NCBI GenBank assembly: GCA_017624155.1
Contig: JAGANS010000013.1
Location: 1 to 60,171, forward strand
Reading direction: 5' to 3'
Source: Muribaculaceae bacterium
GTDB lineage: Bacteria; Bacteroidota; Bacteroidia; Bacteroidales; Muribaculaceae
Length of the DNA stretch: 60,171 nucleotides
This document shows, piece by piece, positions 15,327 to 26,000 of this stretch. The position numbers were made by a program, and so were the translations under genes. Each line of letters starts with the position of its first letter. Positions within the stretch are counted from its first letter, which is position 1. The notes beneath the pieces were generated by a model that saw nothing but the letters and a program-made list of their open reading frames with translations, ran no database searches and was not told where the DNA came from.

Positions 15327-16452
15327 CAGTGTTATCCAGCTCAGCGGCATAGCCACAGTCTACACTGCGTTCTTCACTCAATGGGAATACATGCAATGGA
15401 TCATGACCGGGCTGCTCGCACTGATGATGCTTATGGTGCTTGTGCTGGTGAGGCCGGTCCGCGGCCCCATGTACATACCGCTCCTCGGCATCGACTGGCT
15501 CGGTGCCGTGCTGTGGGCAGGATTTATGATGTGTTTTGCCTACGTGTGTGTCTATGGCGATTACCACGACTGGTGGGACTCAGCCGAGATTTGTGTCGCT
15601 ACGACGCTGGGGCTGCTATTCGGCGGCATAAATCTGTGGCGGGCATCTTTCCTGAGTCATCCCTACATATCATTCCGCGCAATGGTCAACCGCAACGTAC
15701 GCCGTGCCACCGCCATCTATCTTGTGTTCTTCACCCTTATGGCCACCGAGCATGTGTTCGAGCATTCTTATGCCGCCGCTGTTCTCGGTTTTGACGACAT
15801 CAATCTCATCGACCTCAACTGGTATGTCTTTGCCGGTATAGTGGCAGGCTGCGCTTTCACATACTTCACTTTTGCCCGGCACCGCTGGCGCTACAAGACA
15901 ATGACCGCTATCGGCTTTACCCTCGCAGCTGTCTATCTTGCGTGGTTTTATTTTACGATCGATTACGGAGTAGAGAAGGAAGCCCTGTTGCTGCCACTCT
16001 TTGTCCGCGGGGCCGCCTCGGTGATAATTTCCATCGTATTCCTCACGTCGATAGTGCAGAGTGGATTGCCATTTCAGGTATTTCCGCAGGCTCTCACCAT
16101 AAATGGCTTCACCGGAGCCGTGATGGGAGCGACACTCGGCCCGGCTATTGTGGGTGAGATCTTCAGCCACACCGTGGCCCGCAATGCCGCTTGGCTCGGT
16201 GACGCTATCACCGGTCTAAGTCCCGAAGCCGTCCGGGCGCCATTAGGAACTCTCTGCGGAATGGTTCAGATCCATGCCATGGTCGTGTCGATGAAGGAAA
16301 TCTACGGGTGGCTGCTCATTGTGGCGTTGCTGTCGTTGCTGATAATCTGTGTGAACTACAGCTCACTGCGCCCCGGCGCCATCTTTCCAAAATGGAAGAC
16401 AGTCCGCCGCATCCTGCGCCATTTCGTCCGTACCGACAGCAGCAAAGCTTAG
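15298..16452 (+). pseudogene. MFS multidrug transporter (DHA2/EmrB-like), N-terminus deleted
   Basis: From FFCYVYIVVDSVIQLSG onward, 384 residues match the middle and C-terminal part of the 14-helix DHA2 drug-proton antiporters of Bacteroidales. Helices such as WIMTGLLALMMLMVLVLV and VLWAGFMMCFAYVCVYG are clear. Intact members have about 500-530 residues, so roughly the first 130-150 residues, including motif A, are missing. No start codon or leader precedes the join. The first internal ATG is at 15391. A pump lacking its first helices should not work. The deletion also removed the end of the adjacent hlyD. Confidence 0.8.
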
Positions 16453-16474
16453 CACATAAGAAATAATAGTGAAA

Positions 16475-16510
16475 GCAGGCGATAAACTCCGGATGGAATT
16501 TATCGCCTGC
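16475..16510. terminator. Bidirectional terminator between the MFS remnant and tig
   Basis: GCAGGCGATAAA (16475-16486) pairs perfectly with TTTATCGCCTGC (16499-16510) between convergent genes. Confidence 0.7.
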
Positions 16511-16529
16511 CTTGTATATTAGGGGGGAT

Positions 16530-17906
16530 TTATTCGGCAGCGGCCTCAGCCTCGGGATTGGCGAGCTTGCGGAACTCGTCGAGTGATACGGTCTTTTCGT
16601 CGACTGTAATGGCGGCGCGCATGGCGTCGAAGGTCTTCACCTCTTCCATTTCCTCGGCGATGCGACGACGGTAGTTGTTTTCGGCAAGGATGCGCTTGGC
16701 CATATCGGTAACAGTGTCTTCATCCATGTTATACATGCCATATTGCTGCATCTGTTGGCGGGCGATGAACTTGGCGCGGGCGAGCAGGTCGTCTTCGGTG
16801 ACCTTGACTTCGAGTTTGCGGGCTACATCGCCTGAGATGATTTCCCACTTGATGCCGGGGAGCATAGCGTCGAAGTCCTTGTCGAGGTTCTCGGCGGTAA
16901 GATTCTTGTCCTGAAGCAGAATCCAACGCTTGAGCAGGGGCTCGTCGAGGGTCATGTCGCTGTAGGTCTTCATCAGGTAGTCGTGGGCGTCGCGGTTGAA
17001 GAGCTGGAAACTGTTGGGAGCGAGCGATGCCTCGATCATGGCACGGAGCTGTGTCTTATATTCGTCCTCGGTGTGCACCTTGTCCTTGCCGAATACATCG
17101 TCGTAGAAGTCCTGATTGTGCTCGGCGGGCTTGAGGACGATGATCTCAGAGATGGCGAATTCAAAGTCGGCTTCTACCTTCTCAGCGGCGTCCTTGTCGA
17201 TATTGAGCATTGAGGCGAGCTCGGCTACCTGGCCGTCGGCTGCCTTGCGGGGATTGAAAACTACCTTGTCGTTGACGTGCTTGCCAAGGAACTTGTCGGC
17301 CTCCTCTTTATTCTTGAACAGGAAGGGGGCAACGATGCCCGATACCACCTGGATGGCGTCGGCATCAGTGCGCACTGTGCCGTCGGCGTTGAGTTCCATG
17401 ATCGAACCCTTGACAACAGCCTTGGCGTCTACCTCGTCGCCGGGGACCTGGGCACCGAAGCGCTCGCACAGATTCTTGTCCTGCTCGGCCATCATCTCGT
17501 CGCTGACAGCGATCTTGTAGAAGGGTAGAGTGACGCTCTTGTCGAGCACGATATTCAGTTCGGGCCACAGAGCCACATCGTAGCTGAATGTGTAGTCGGG
17601 GGTCTTCATGTCGATCTCGGTGGAGCCGGTGGGGAGGGGTTGGCCGAGAATCTGGATTTTTTCTTTGTCGATATACTCGAAAACGGCGTGGAACACCTCG
17701 TCGTTGATTACTTCGCTCTTGACGTCGCGACCGAAGCGCTTGCGGAGCTCGGGCACGGCGATATGGCCTTTGCGGAATCCGGGAATTACGTGCTTCTTGC
17801 CTATTTCCTTGAGTTTGGCGGTAACCTTGTCGGCATAGTCGGCCTCGGTGATGCTGACTGTGATCTTGCCGCAGGCCTCGCCTGTTTTTTCAAACTTGAT
17901 TTCCAT
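16530..17906 (-). CDS. tig: Trigger factor (ribosome-associated chaperone)
   Basis: The 458-residue protein binds ribosomes near the exit tunnel and shields nascent chains. The ribosome-docking loop GFRKGH (43-48) corresponds to the GFRxGK signature, with H instead of the last K. The middle region (about 150-250) is the position of the FKBP-type isomerase domain but is divergent, as is usual in Bacteroidetes. The C-terminal helical arms follow (about 270-430). The tail is Glu/Ala rich. The gene is monocistronic, bounded by a terminator and a -7 box at 17960. Confidence 0.95.
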   Translation of the reverse strand: MEIKFEKTGEACGKITVSITEADYADKVTAKLKEIGKKHVIPGFRKGHIAVPELRKRFGRDVKSEVINDEVFHAVFEYIDKEKIQILGQPLPTGSTEIDMKTPDYTFSYDVALWPELNIVLDKSVTLPFYKIAVSDEMMAEQDKNLCERFGAQVPGDEVDAKAVVKGSIMELNADGTVRTDADAIQVVSGIVAPFLFKNKEEADKFLGKHVNDKVVFNPRKAADGQVAELASMLNIDKDAAEKVEADFEFAISEIIVLKPAEHNQDFYDDVFGKDKVHTEDEYKTQLRAMIEASLAPNSFQLFNRDAHDYLMKTYSDMTLDEPLLKRWILLQDKNLTAENLDKDFDAMLPGIKWEIISGDVARKLEVKVTEDDLLARAKFIARQQMQQYGMYNMDEDTVTDMAKRILAENNYRRRIAEEMEEVKTFDAMRAAITVDEKTVSLDEFRKLANPEAEAAAE

Positions 17907-17959
17907 TTCTATATATTGTCTTTATGGTTTTCGGGGATGTGTTTAGATTTTTTCGCGTG

Positions 17960-17967
17960 CAAAGTTA
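17960..17967 (-). promoter_or_regulatory. -7 box TAACTTTG of tig
   Basis: An exact TAnnTTTG match on the minus strand, 53 bases upstream of the tig ATG. Confidence 0.6.
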
Positions 17968-18072
17968 CTAAAATTCGGCCAAATGAAAAAGTTATGCCGC
18001 AAGAATTTTCCCTATGGCCGGTGTTTGCCTTTTTTAACGTATATGTGCGTGATTTATTCACAGATGTCGTAT

Positions 18073-18080
18073 TACCTTTG
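18073..18080 (+). promoter_or_regulatory. -7 box TACCTTTG of the small protein gene
   Basis: An exact TAnnTTTG match lying 30 bases before the ATG at 18111. It is evidence that the short downstream frame is a real gene. Confidence 0.6.
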
Positions 18081-18110
18081 TGCTGTAATCTCTAACTCTC
18101 TAATCATAAA

Positions 18111-18332
18111 ATGCCAAGAGAAATGAATCAGACAATCGTAATCACACCGAATGTAATCAATACCTTGCGCGCGCTGCCGGTAGATGAGCGTATGTCGGTG
18201 GCTTCGGCTCTCGCCGGCGAGATGCTCCTCGGTGCAGGCGTTTGCAATGACCTCAGTCCCGAGGAGGACATGATTTATCAGATACTCCGCTTCTATGTGA
18301 ATCAGGCTTCGGCCCGTTATAACCGCCGCTGA
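18111..18332 (+). CDS. Small conserved-type Bacteroidales protein of unknown function
   Basis: The 73-residue product (69 if the second ATG at 18123 is used) looks all-helical: VITPNVINTLRALPVDERMS, VASALAGEMLLGAG, DMIYQILRFYVNQASARYNR. The length, helix pattern and ending recall small uncharacterized Bacteroidales proteins. No enzyme motif is visible. It has its own -7 box. Its last 80 bases overlap, tail to tail, the end of the RND gene on the other strand, so transcription of one may affect the other. Confidence 0.7.
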   Translation: MPREMNQTIVITPNVINTLRALPVDERMSVASALAGEMLLGAGVCNDLSPEEDMIYQILRFYVNQASARYNRR

Positions 18333-21300
18333 GCCCACGCCTGCGCCGCGGCAGTACAAGTACCGGCAGCAGCAGGTATATGGCAGCGAGCGACATCACC
18401 AAACCGCCCATTGTACCTGCGGCCAGCGGGAACCAAAAGCCCTCCTGAGTGTCGCCGATCAGGAAAGGAATGAATCCGAGAACCGTCGACAGTACTGTGA
18501 GCAGCACGGCTGTGATCTTGGCCCGGAACGCCCTCAGATAGAGCGCCAGTCGCACCACGTATGGCGTCTGCGGGCTGTAGGCCCGACGCGCCATAAGAGA
18601 ATTGTAGCCATTGATGATATAGATTGCCGCATTGACCGTGATGCCGCACAGCAGGATCATCGCCGCAAAGCCGCCCTGATCGAACTTGAGTTTGAATAGA
18701 TAGAATGTGAGGAACACGCCGATAAACGATACGGGGATCACCATGATTATGGCCAGCGGCTGACGCAGCGAATTAAACAGTATGGCCGATATGAAGAATA
18801 TTATCACCGCAATAAGCCCGAGCATCAAGTATTTGCCGCCCTCGTCGCGGTTGCCGTAGTAATTATATTCCATCATCCGGGCGCTGTATCCCATGGGCAG
18901 GGTGCGGTTGAAGCGCTCCAATGTGCGTTCAAGCACCTTTTTGCCTTGTGTGGCCGAGCCGATGTATTCATACTGCAGGCATAGCGTGTACTGCTGGTCA
19001 TACTTGGCGATGTCGGGAGGTGCCTGTCGCTTCTGCATCGTCGCATAGTCGCTGATACGGACGGTGCGTCTCCCGGCATTGATGGGGCCGTTGATGAAGC
19101 TCCACACATCGCTGTTGCCCGCGGCCGGAGCTATTCGTATGTTTTCAGCACCCGCCGGGCCGGCGATGCGTCCCGCAATGCCACCATGTCCGCTCTCGCG
19201 GTTAAGGGCTGCGAATAGGTCTTCGACCGACAGACTGTCCCCGGCCAGCCGCGACTTGTCGATGTCGAGATAAAACTCGGTGTAGTCGTCCTTGAAAAAT
19301 GAAAATTCCGAATTAATGATCACCTCGCGGATGCGGCGGTGGGTTTGCAGGGTGTCGCGGAGCACCTCGGCCCGGTTGTAGAGTTCGTCGTAGTTGTATC
19401 CCTGGAGCATTACACGATAACTGCCGGCGGTCTCGCGGACGTCATTGTTGAAGCCCTGGTCCTCGAGGCCGTATACGCTCCAGCTGCCTCCGCCAAGCGT
19501 CAGTGCCTTGGATATGATGTCGGCCTTAAGCTGATATGGATAGCCGTCATAACGATGCTTTGGCTTGAAATACACGACAATCGAGGCACGGCGGGGGCTA
19601 TATACCGAACTTTGGAATTGCCGCACACCGTCGGCCCGGGCTATATATGCCTCCATGTCGCGGATAAGGCGGTTCATCTGTCCGAGTGTGGCCCCGTTGG
19701 GCAGCGTGGCATTGACATATAGCGTGGGCTCCTCGTGGCCGCGACCCCAGTAGCTGCCGTTGTACACCTTCTCGACAAACAGCCGCAACGTGCCTCCCAG
19801 GCATCGGTCGACCCACGGCTTCATGCTGTCGCGATAGAATGTTGAGCCGAGGGTGGCATTGTAGATACCAGACCCGGGTGTAGAATCGTCGAGCTTCTCG
19901 GGCAGCATGAACACCGGCATGCCGAAGGCGAGTATCATCACAGTGATGACTATTGCCCGGTGGCGCGTCACAAACAGGGTGATGCCACGGGTTACTGCCC
20001 GCGACAGTCTGCGCCGACGCATGGCAAAGCGCCCTGTGGAGTGCCGTCGGCGCGGACGGTACATACCTATACGTTCGGCCAGTGCCGGCACAAGGAAGAG
20101 AGCTACTGCAAGCGATACCCCCAGATTCACCATCACCACAATTACAAAGTCCTTGAGGCTTAGCATCGTCTGCTCGTCGAGGAAGAAAACCAGCGACAGC
20201 GCGCCGGCTGTGGTAAGCGTGGCGGCAAGTATAGGTGTGAACATCGACATAAGGGCATAAAACGATGGTGCTGCGGGCCTGTTGCGGCGTGTCAGGGCCT
20301 CGGTCATCACGATCAGATTGTCGATAATCAGATTCAGCGATATTGTGATGCCGGCCAGCGAATAGAGCTGAATCTCTACGTCGAGCAGATAATATGCCAC
20401 CACTGCTATGGCGAGGTTGATGGCAAGGCTGATGGTGATGAGGCACAGATAGCGCCAGCTTAGAGTTATCAGTCCCACAAATACAAGCAAGATCAGTATC
20501 GTAAGTCCGGTGCGGAAGTATATTTTGTCGAGTTCGGTGGAAATCGACTCAGAGGCATCGTAGCTGAGGTTGAGCATATAGCCTCCCGGTACCGGTACCG
20601 ATGCAAGGGTTTCCTTCACCTTGCGGCTGAGGTCGATCTGATTGGCCTCGTCGGTGGCTGTTATATTGAGATATATCGAGTTGAGGCCGTTGATGCGGAA
20701 ATAACCTGTCGGGGCGGCTTCGGCATGGACGGCTGTGGCAATCTTGTCGAGGGTGATTATGTGGCCATCGCGATTACATACTACGATTTTACTGATGTCA
20801 AGGCTGCCGCTGTCATCAGTTCCTTTTATGGCCAGGCGCATCCATCCGTCGTGGCTCGAACCGGCGGTCTCGGCCATACCCAGGAATTCCGACCCAAGAT
20901 GGGCCGTGATGGCCGAGCGCACATCCTGCGGAGATATGCCAAGAGCCGACATTTGCCGGGTGTCATACCGGATCTGCCACTCCATGGGTTGCGCTCCCGA
21001 CAGGTCCACCGATGCCACACCGTCGATGCGGCTGAGAGCCGGCTTGATGTTTTCCTCGGCATACCGCATTATCTCGGCCGGTGCAAGGCCGGCATTGACG
21101 GTGTAGCTCATGAATGGCCGCGAGGCCTTGCTGTCGACACGTCGCATGCTGATAAACGGGTAGGAGGCTCCGTCAGGCATTGACGACCACGCCTGCCGCA
21201 CGGCATTGGATGTCTCGAAGCGTGCTATCGCCATATCCGTTCCGCGCTCGAATTCGAGTGTCACGCTTCCGCTGCCATTGCTCGACTTCGACTGTATATG

Positions 21301-21528
21301 CTTTACACCCGATACTCGGGCCAGCAGTGACTCAAGGCGGCTCGTCACCTCCGACTCGATAGTCCGTGCCGAGGCGTCGGCCATGGAAAAACTCACCGTG
21401 ATGCCGGGCAGCGTCTGCGACGGAGCCAGCTTCACCGGGAGCAGCGGCAACACCACACATCCCAGCAGCGACAGGGCTATAAATGTGACTATAACCGAGA
21501 ACGACGATATGTAGCGCTGTCTGTTCAC
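18253..21528 (-). CDS. RND efflux permease, divergent second subunit
   Basis: The 1091-residue protein has the twelve-helix RND layout with two large periplasmic loops, and begins with a first helix like its paralogs (FSVIVTFIALSLLGCVVLPL). Helix 4 reads LNLIIDNLIVM (around residue 402), where AcrB has two adjacent aspartates. Helix 10 reads CGITVNAAIYIING, where AcrB has the proton-relay lysine. One acidic residue of the pair and the lysine are therefore absent. It is the last gene of an operon that already encodes a complete adaptor-RND-TolC set, with one base between it and the TolC stop. It may form a mixed trimer with the first RND, as MdtB does with MdtC. The last 25 residues are low-complexity and overlap the opposite-strand gene. 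Confidence 0.88.
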   Translation of the reverse strand: MNRQRYISSFSVIVTFIALSLLGCVVLPLLPVKLAPSQTLPGITVSFSMADASARTIESEVTSRLESLLARVSGVKHIQSKSSNGSGSVTLEFERGTDMAIARFETSNAVRQAWSSMPDGASYPFISMRRVDSKASRPFMSYTVNAGLAPAEIMRYAEENIKPALSRIDGVASVDLSGAQPMEWQIRYDTRQMSALGISPQDVRSAITAHLGSEFLGMAETAGSSHDGWMRLAIKGTDDSGSLDISKIVVCNRDGHIITLDKIATAVHAEAAPTGYFRINGLNSIYLNITATDEANQIDLSRKVKETLASVPVPGGYMLNLSYDASESISTELDKIYFRTGLTILILLVFVGLITLSWRYLCLITISLAINLAIAVVAYYLLDVEIQLYSLAGITISLNLIIDNLIVMTEALTRRNRPAAPSFYALMSMFTPILAATLTTAGALSLVFFLDEQTMLSLKDFVIVVMVNLGVSLAVALFLVPALAERIGMYRPRRRHSTGRFAMRRRRLSRAVTRGITLFVTRHRAIVITVMILAFGMPVFMLPEKLDDSTPGSGIYNATLGSTFYRDSMKPWVDRCLGGTLRLFVEKVYNGSYWGRGHEEPTLYVNATLPNGATLGQMNRLIRDMEAYIARADGVRQFQSSVYSPRRASIVVYFKPKHRYDGYPYQLKADIISKALTLGGGSWSVYGLEDQGFNNDVRETAGSYRVMLQGYNYDELYNRAEVLRDTLQTHRRIREVIINSEFSFFKDDYTEFYLDIDKSRLAGDSLSVEDLFAALNRESGHGGIAGRIAGPAGAENIRIAPAAGNSDVWSFINGPINAGRRTVRISDYATMQKRQAPPDIAKYDQQYTLCLQYEYIGSATQGKKVLERTLERFNRTLPMGYSARMMEYNYYGNRDEGGKYLMLGLIAVIIFFISAILFNSLRQPLAIIMVIPVSFIGVFLTFYLFKLKFDQGGFAAMILLCGITVNAAIYIINGYNSLMARRAYSPQTPYVVRLALYLRAFRAKITAVLLTVLSTVLGFIPFLIGDTQEGFWFPLAAGTMGGLVMSLAAIYLLLPVLVLPRRRRGLSGGYNGPKPDSHRSGVSDKSCPPRD

Positions 21529-21529
21529 G

Positions 21530-23020
21530 TTAATGTTTCAAGCCTAATGCGTTGTCAAACGATACCGGTATCGGGATGTTCATCTCGAAGTCATATAGCG
21601 TGAGCTTGCGTATCTTGTAGTAGCTGAGCCAGTAGTTCTGCAATGAGGTGATATAGTTCTTACTGGCCTCCTGCTGGCGGCTGTGCGACAGAGTGAGGCT
21701 GTTGATGTCGGCCTTGCCGATTATGAATCGCTGACGTGTCTGCGCATAGGCCATGTCGGCAAGATCGAGGGCCACGACGGCGCTCGATACCAGCCGTTGC
21801 TGTGTATTGAAATCGCTCAGGGTCATAGTTACATCCTGTTCGATCGACAGTTCTTCCTGCCGTGCGGCGATCTCCGCTACATTGAGGGTGTTGCGGGCTA
21901 TGTTGTACTTGCCACGCCGCACACCCCAGTCGACTATAGGTATCGATATAGACAGCGATACGAGGTCCTGACGCAGTGGATGCCTGTAAGCATCGGCAAA
22001 CTTATTTGCTACCTGATTGAAGCCTATGCTTGCGTTCACGCTTGCGTTGAAGCGCGACTCGGCTTTCGTCTTACTGACGTCGCGCTGTGCTTCGAGTATC
22101 GATTGTTTGTGTCCCAGAAGGGTAGGGTTGTTGGCGCGGGCATATTCGAGAGCCATGTCCACCGGGATGTCTATGGCCCGCGGCTTGCCGGGCAGTGTCA
22201 CTTCAATTTCAGAGTCGGTGTCGAGTCCGAGGTATGATGCCAGTTCAAACTGTGCGCGCTTGATACCTATGCGTGCGTTCTCCACGGCGTTCTCGGCATT
22301 AACCTTGTCGAGTTGTAGTGTGAGAAGGTCGGCCTGAGAGATGGATGCAATGCGGAAGCGGCGCTCTCCTATTACATACAGCGTATCGGCTGATGCAAGG
22401 TTTTCGGTCGCGAGATTATATTCCGACTGTGCGAGCGCAAGTGCGAAGAACCGTGTCACAACCTCCTCTGATACGCTTTCCATATTATATATGAATTCGC
22501 GCTTCACCTTCTCGTATTTGAGTGGTTCGATCTTGCGTTCCCAGCGGAAAGCGTTATAGCCGATAAGGTCCTGCCTATATCCCAGGCGCACGGGGATACT
22601 CGAGAACTGTGTGCCCTTGATGTCGCCGAAGTTGCGCAGATACTCGATGTCTGTCTCAAGATACACCGAGCCGCCCAGAAAGTCGACATTCTGAGTTGCG
22701 GTAAGGCCTGCTGAGGCACTGTACATCTGCTGGCCTCGGAATACATCGATATTCTCCTGCGAATCATATCGCTGGGTGATATAGCGGTAATATCGCGCCG
22801 GCGTGAGAGCGAGCGAAAGGCTGGGCAGTCGGTTTGCCCGGTAGTTGCGCCACTCCCAGTAGCCCGATGCATACAGATTCTGATATCGGAATACCGTAAG
22901 CGACGAATCGTTGGCGATGCGTATCGCATCGTCGAGGGTCAGCTTTACGGGCCTCGCTGCCTCTGATGTTATGGCGGCAATGATTATAAATAGCAGTATA
23001 TTAAGCAGGCGTCGCAACAT
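21530..23020 (-). CDS. TolC family outer membrane efflux protein
   Basis: The 496-residue protein has a signal peptide (LLNILLFIIIAAITSEAA) and two OEP repeats with long coiled helices (EYNLATENLASADTLYVIGE; ALDLADMAYAQTRQRFIIGK). It is the outer-membrane duct for the pumps encoded around it. The start overlaps the end of the upstream RND gene by 20 bases, and the stop lies one base before the start of the second RND gene. Tight packing indicates one transcript of four genes. Confidence 0.92.
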   Translation of the reverse strand: MLRRLLNILLFIIIAAITSEAARPVKLTLDDAIRIANDSSLTVFRYQNLYASGYWEWRNYRANRLPSLSLALTPARYYRYITQRYDSQENIDVFRGQQMYSASAGLTATQNVDFLGGSVYLETDIEYLRNFGDIKGTQFSSIPVRLGYRQDLIGYNAFRWERKIEPLKYEKVKREFIYNMESVSEEVVTRFFALALAQSEYNLATENLASADTLYVIGERRFRIASISQADLLTLQLDKVNAENAVENARIGIKRAQFELASYLGLDTDSEIEVTLPGKPRAIDIPVDMALEYARANNPTLLGHKQSILEAQRDVSKTKAESRFNASVNASIGFNQVANKFADAYRHPLRQDLVSLSISIPIVDWGVRRGKYNIARNTLNVAEIAARQEELSIEQDVTMTLSDFNTQQRLVSSAVVALDLADMAYAQTRQRFIIGKADINSLTLSHSRQQEASKNYITSLQNYWLSYYKIRKLTLYDFEMNIPIPVSFDNALGLKH

Positions 23021-26000
23021 GTCGTTTGTGATAGATGAGATAATACAGCAATGGAATTACAAATATGCTGACAAGGGTACCGATCAGCATCGAGCCTATC
23101 ATGGCTATTGCGAGCGGTCGCTGGAGCTCGGAGCCCATGTCGGATGTGAAGAGTACCGGCACCATCGCCATAATAGTGGTGATCGATGTCATCAATATAG
23201 GTTTCAGTCGGCGGTTACCGGCGGTGTGAATAGCCTTGAACAACGGCATGCCGTCCTTGCGCAACTCGTTTATAGAGTCGATTTTCAGTATCGAGTCGTT
23301 GACAACGATGCCGCATGTGACGATTATGCCGATGGCCGACATCAGGTTGAGTGTCTGGCCGCAGAGCCACAGGCTCAGTAGCGCGAACGCAATGTCGACG
23401 GGGATCTCGACAAGCACGATAAGCGGCTGTACGAAACTCTCGAACTGTGCGCACAGTATGAAATACATCATCAGCAACGATACAAGCAATATCACGGTGA
23501 GTTCGCGCATCATACGTTCATTGGAAAATATCGAGCCGGTGAAACTTACGTCGGCCTCGCTTTCTGATGCGGCGACATTGCTGACTGCCGCCATTATGTC
23601 CCGGGCTTGCCCTGCTTTTATGTTGAAGTCGACCGGTATGTATTCTCCTGACGCCGATGCCGTGATAGTCTTGAAATCACGACCGCGAGATGTGTGAACC
23701 AACGCTGACATAGGCACAGTCGCTGTATTTCCTTTACTGTCGGGTCGTGCATCGACAAGTGTTCCGGCCAGAACATCGGCAACGCTGCGGCTGTCTGCCC
23801 CGATATGGATTGGCACATAATCCTGATATGAGCGCAGTGTCGCGGCATGTGAGCCCTCAAAGGCTATTGCCAGTTGCCGGCGCACTTCACTCTCGTCGAC
23901 ATTATACAAGGCACACAGTTCATGGTCGACGGTTATATTGATCTGTTCGCGCAGCGGAATATCGAGCGAATTAATTCCGGTGGCTTTATCGACCTGTCTG
24001 TGAAGCGCAAGGACAATGTCGACAGCCGATGGTGCGCCGGGATTTTTCAAGGTAAAGCGGGCCTCAAGCGGATACTTGCCGGTGGTGAATACCTTCTCGA
24101 ATACATTGGCCGGCGCGGCATATTCATAGGTAGCTCCGGGCCATGTATGCCGCAGTGTGGATGAGAGTATTTCCTTGAATGTGTCAAGGCTGTCGGGCGA
24201 GGGTATGCGGAAATATATTTCAGACTCGGCCGACGACATCTCGGCATCATCTCCGAGCATATAATCCTGAAGGCCGACATAGGCAGAATGCTCCGTTACA
24301 AGACTGTCGACCGACGACGAGAGACGACGTGTGCGTTGCAGATTCTCGTCGATATTGATATTCTCATTCCAGTCAATGTGTATCAATGTTTCCGAGCTGT
24401 CAATGTGTGGCATGCGTTCGGCGTCGAGCAGTCTGAAAAGCGGGAAGATAGCAGCCAAAGTCACAATTACAAATATTATGGTAGCGGTCTTGTGGGCGAA
24501 TATGAAATCGATGCCGCGATCATACCAGCCGGTGTGAAATTCAAGCTTTCCGGATGGTTTTCCGGCCTTTTGTTTCGGTGTGTCAGTTCCTGCCTTACGG
24601 TAAAATAGATAGTACATCACAGGCAGCAGTGTGATACCCACAACATATGATGCTGCAAGCCCGGCAGTGATGGAAAATGCCTGATCAGCAAAAATAGCGC
24701 CTGCAATGCCGCTCATGAATACAAGCGGAACGAAGACCGCCACGGTAGTCAGCGACGAACTCAGCATCGGCGTGATCATCTCGTTGGTTCCGGCTACACA
24801 ACTGTCGGCGAGCGGCATGCCGCGTTCGCGCATCTGTGTGATGTTTTCGGCCACAATCACCGAGTTATCGATCATCATGCCTACTGCCAGGATGAGTCCG
24901 GCCAGCGATATTATATTTATTGAGACTCTGAAGAGGAAGAACAGCAGGAATGTGATCACCACCGCGACAATGATAGTGATGCCGATTATAAAGGGCATAC
25001 GCAGGCTGTGCATGAACAGTACGCACACAATAAACACGAGTATAAGGCCGAGAATGAGGTTTTGCTCAAGGTTGCTGATTGTGAAGTCGAGCAATTCGGT
25101 CTGGCTACGGCTCTTTGTGAATACGATGCCGGGATATTGCCCTGTGAAGTATTCTATTGCCTCGTCGACTGCATCCTCCATGTCATCCATGCTCGCAGCA
25201 TCGGATTTCAACAGAGCCATTGCGACCGCGCGTTCATTGCCATAGGTGGTATAGCCCTCGGGGCTGCGCTCTACAAGTGTCACATCGCATATATCGCCAA
25301 GAGTGTGCATCATGCCGTTTTTCATCATCTTGATGGCACGTACATCGTCAGGCGTGCGGAGCTGGTTGGCGATGTGTATGTTGTACTCATAGTAGCCGTC
25401 GCGCACGGTCATGCTTCCAGGCTCGGCGTTATTGCGGTCGAGGGCGTTCTGAATATCGGATATTGTGATGCCTGCCGACATCATGCGTCTTATATCAGGC
25501 ACAATGCGAAGTATTTTGCCGGGTATGCCGGTTACGTCGGCCATTGCTACCTGCGGCAACTGTTCAAGGCGTCGGCGCACTATGTTCTCAGCTACCTCAC
25601 AGGTTTCGATGAAGTCTCCGCCGGGTGATGTCATATATAAATATAGGACAGGAATGTCGGTGGCACTTGCCTTGATGGCCTTCGGGCGTCTTGTATCGCG
25701 CGGCAGTGAGTTCATCGCAGCGTCGATCTTTTCGTTTACCTCAATAAATGCCAGGTCGGTGTCTACGCCATAATCCATATCGAGGCGGATTATAGCCGAG
25801 CCGTCGCGTGTCTCGCTCTGTATTTCGTCGAGACCCGATACCTGCATGAGCTGTCGCCGCAGTGGTGTCACCATTGTGCTCTCCAGTTCGCGGGCCGACA
25901 TATTTTCACCGGCAAGCTGCACGGTGATATGCGGTATGGCTACATCTGGCAGCAGAGATACAGGCAATGTGGTGAATGTGACACAGCCGAGTATCACCAG

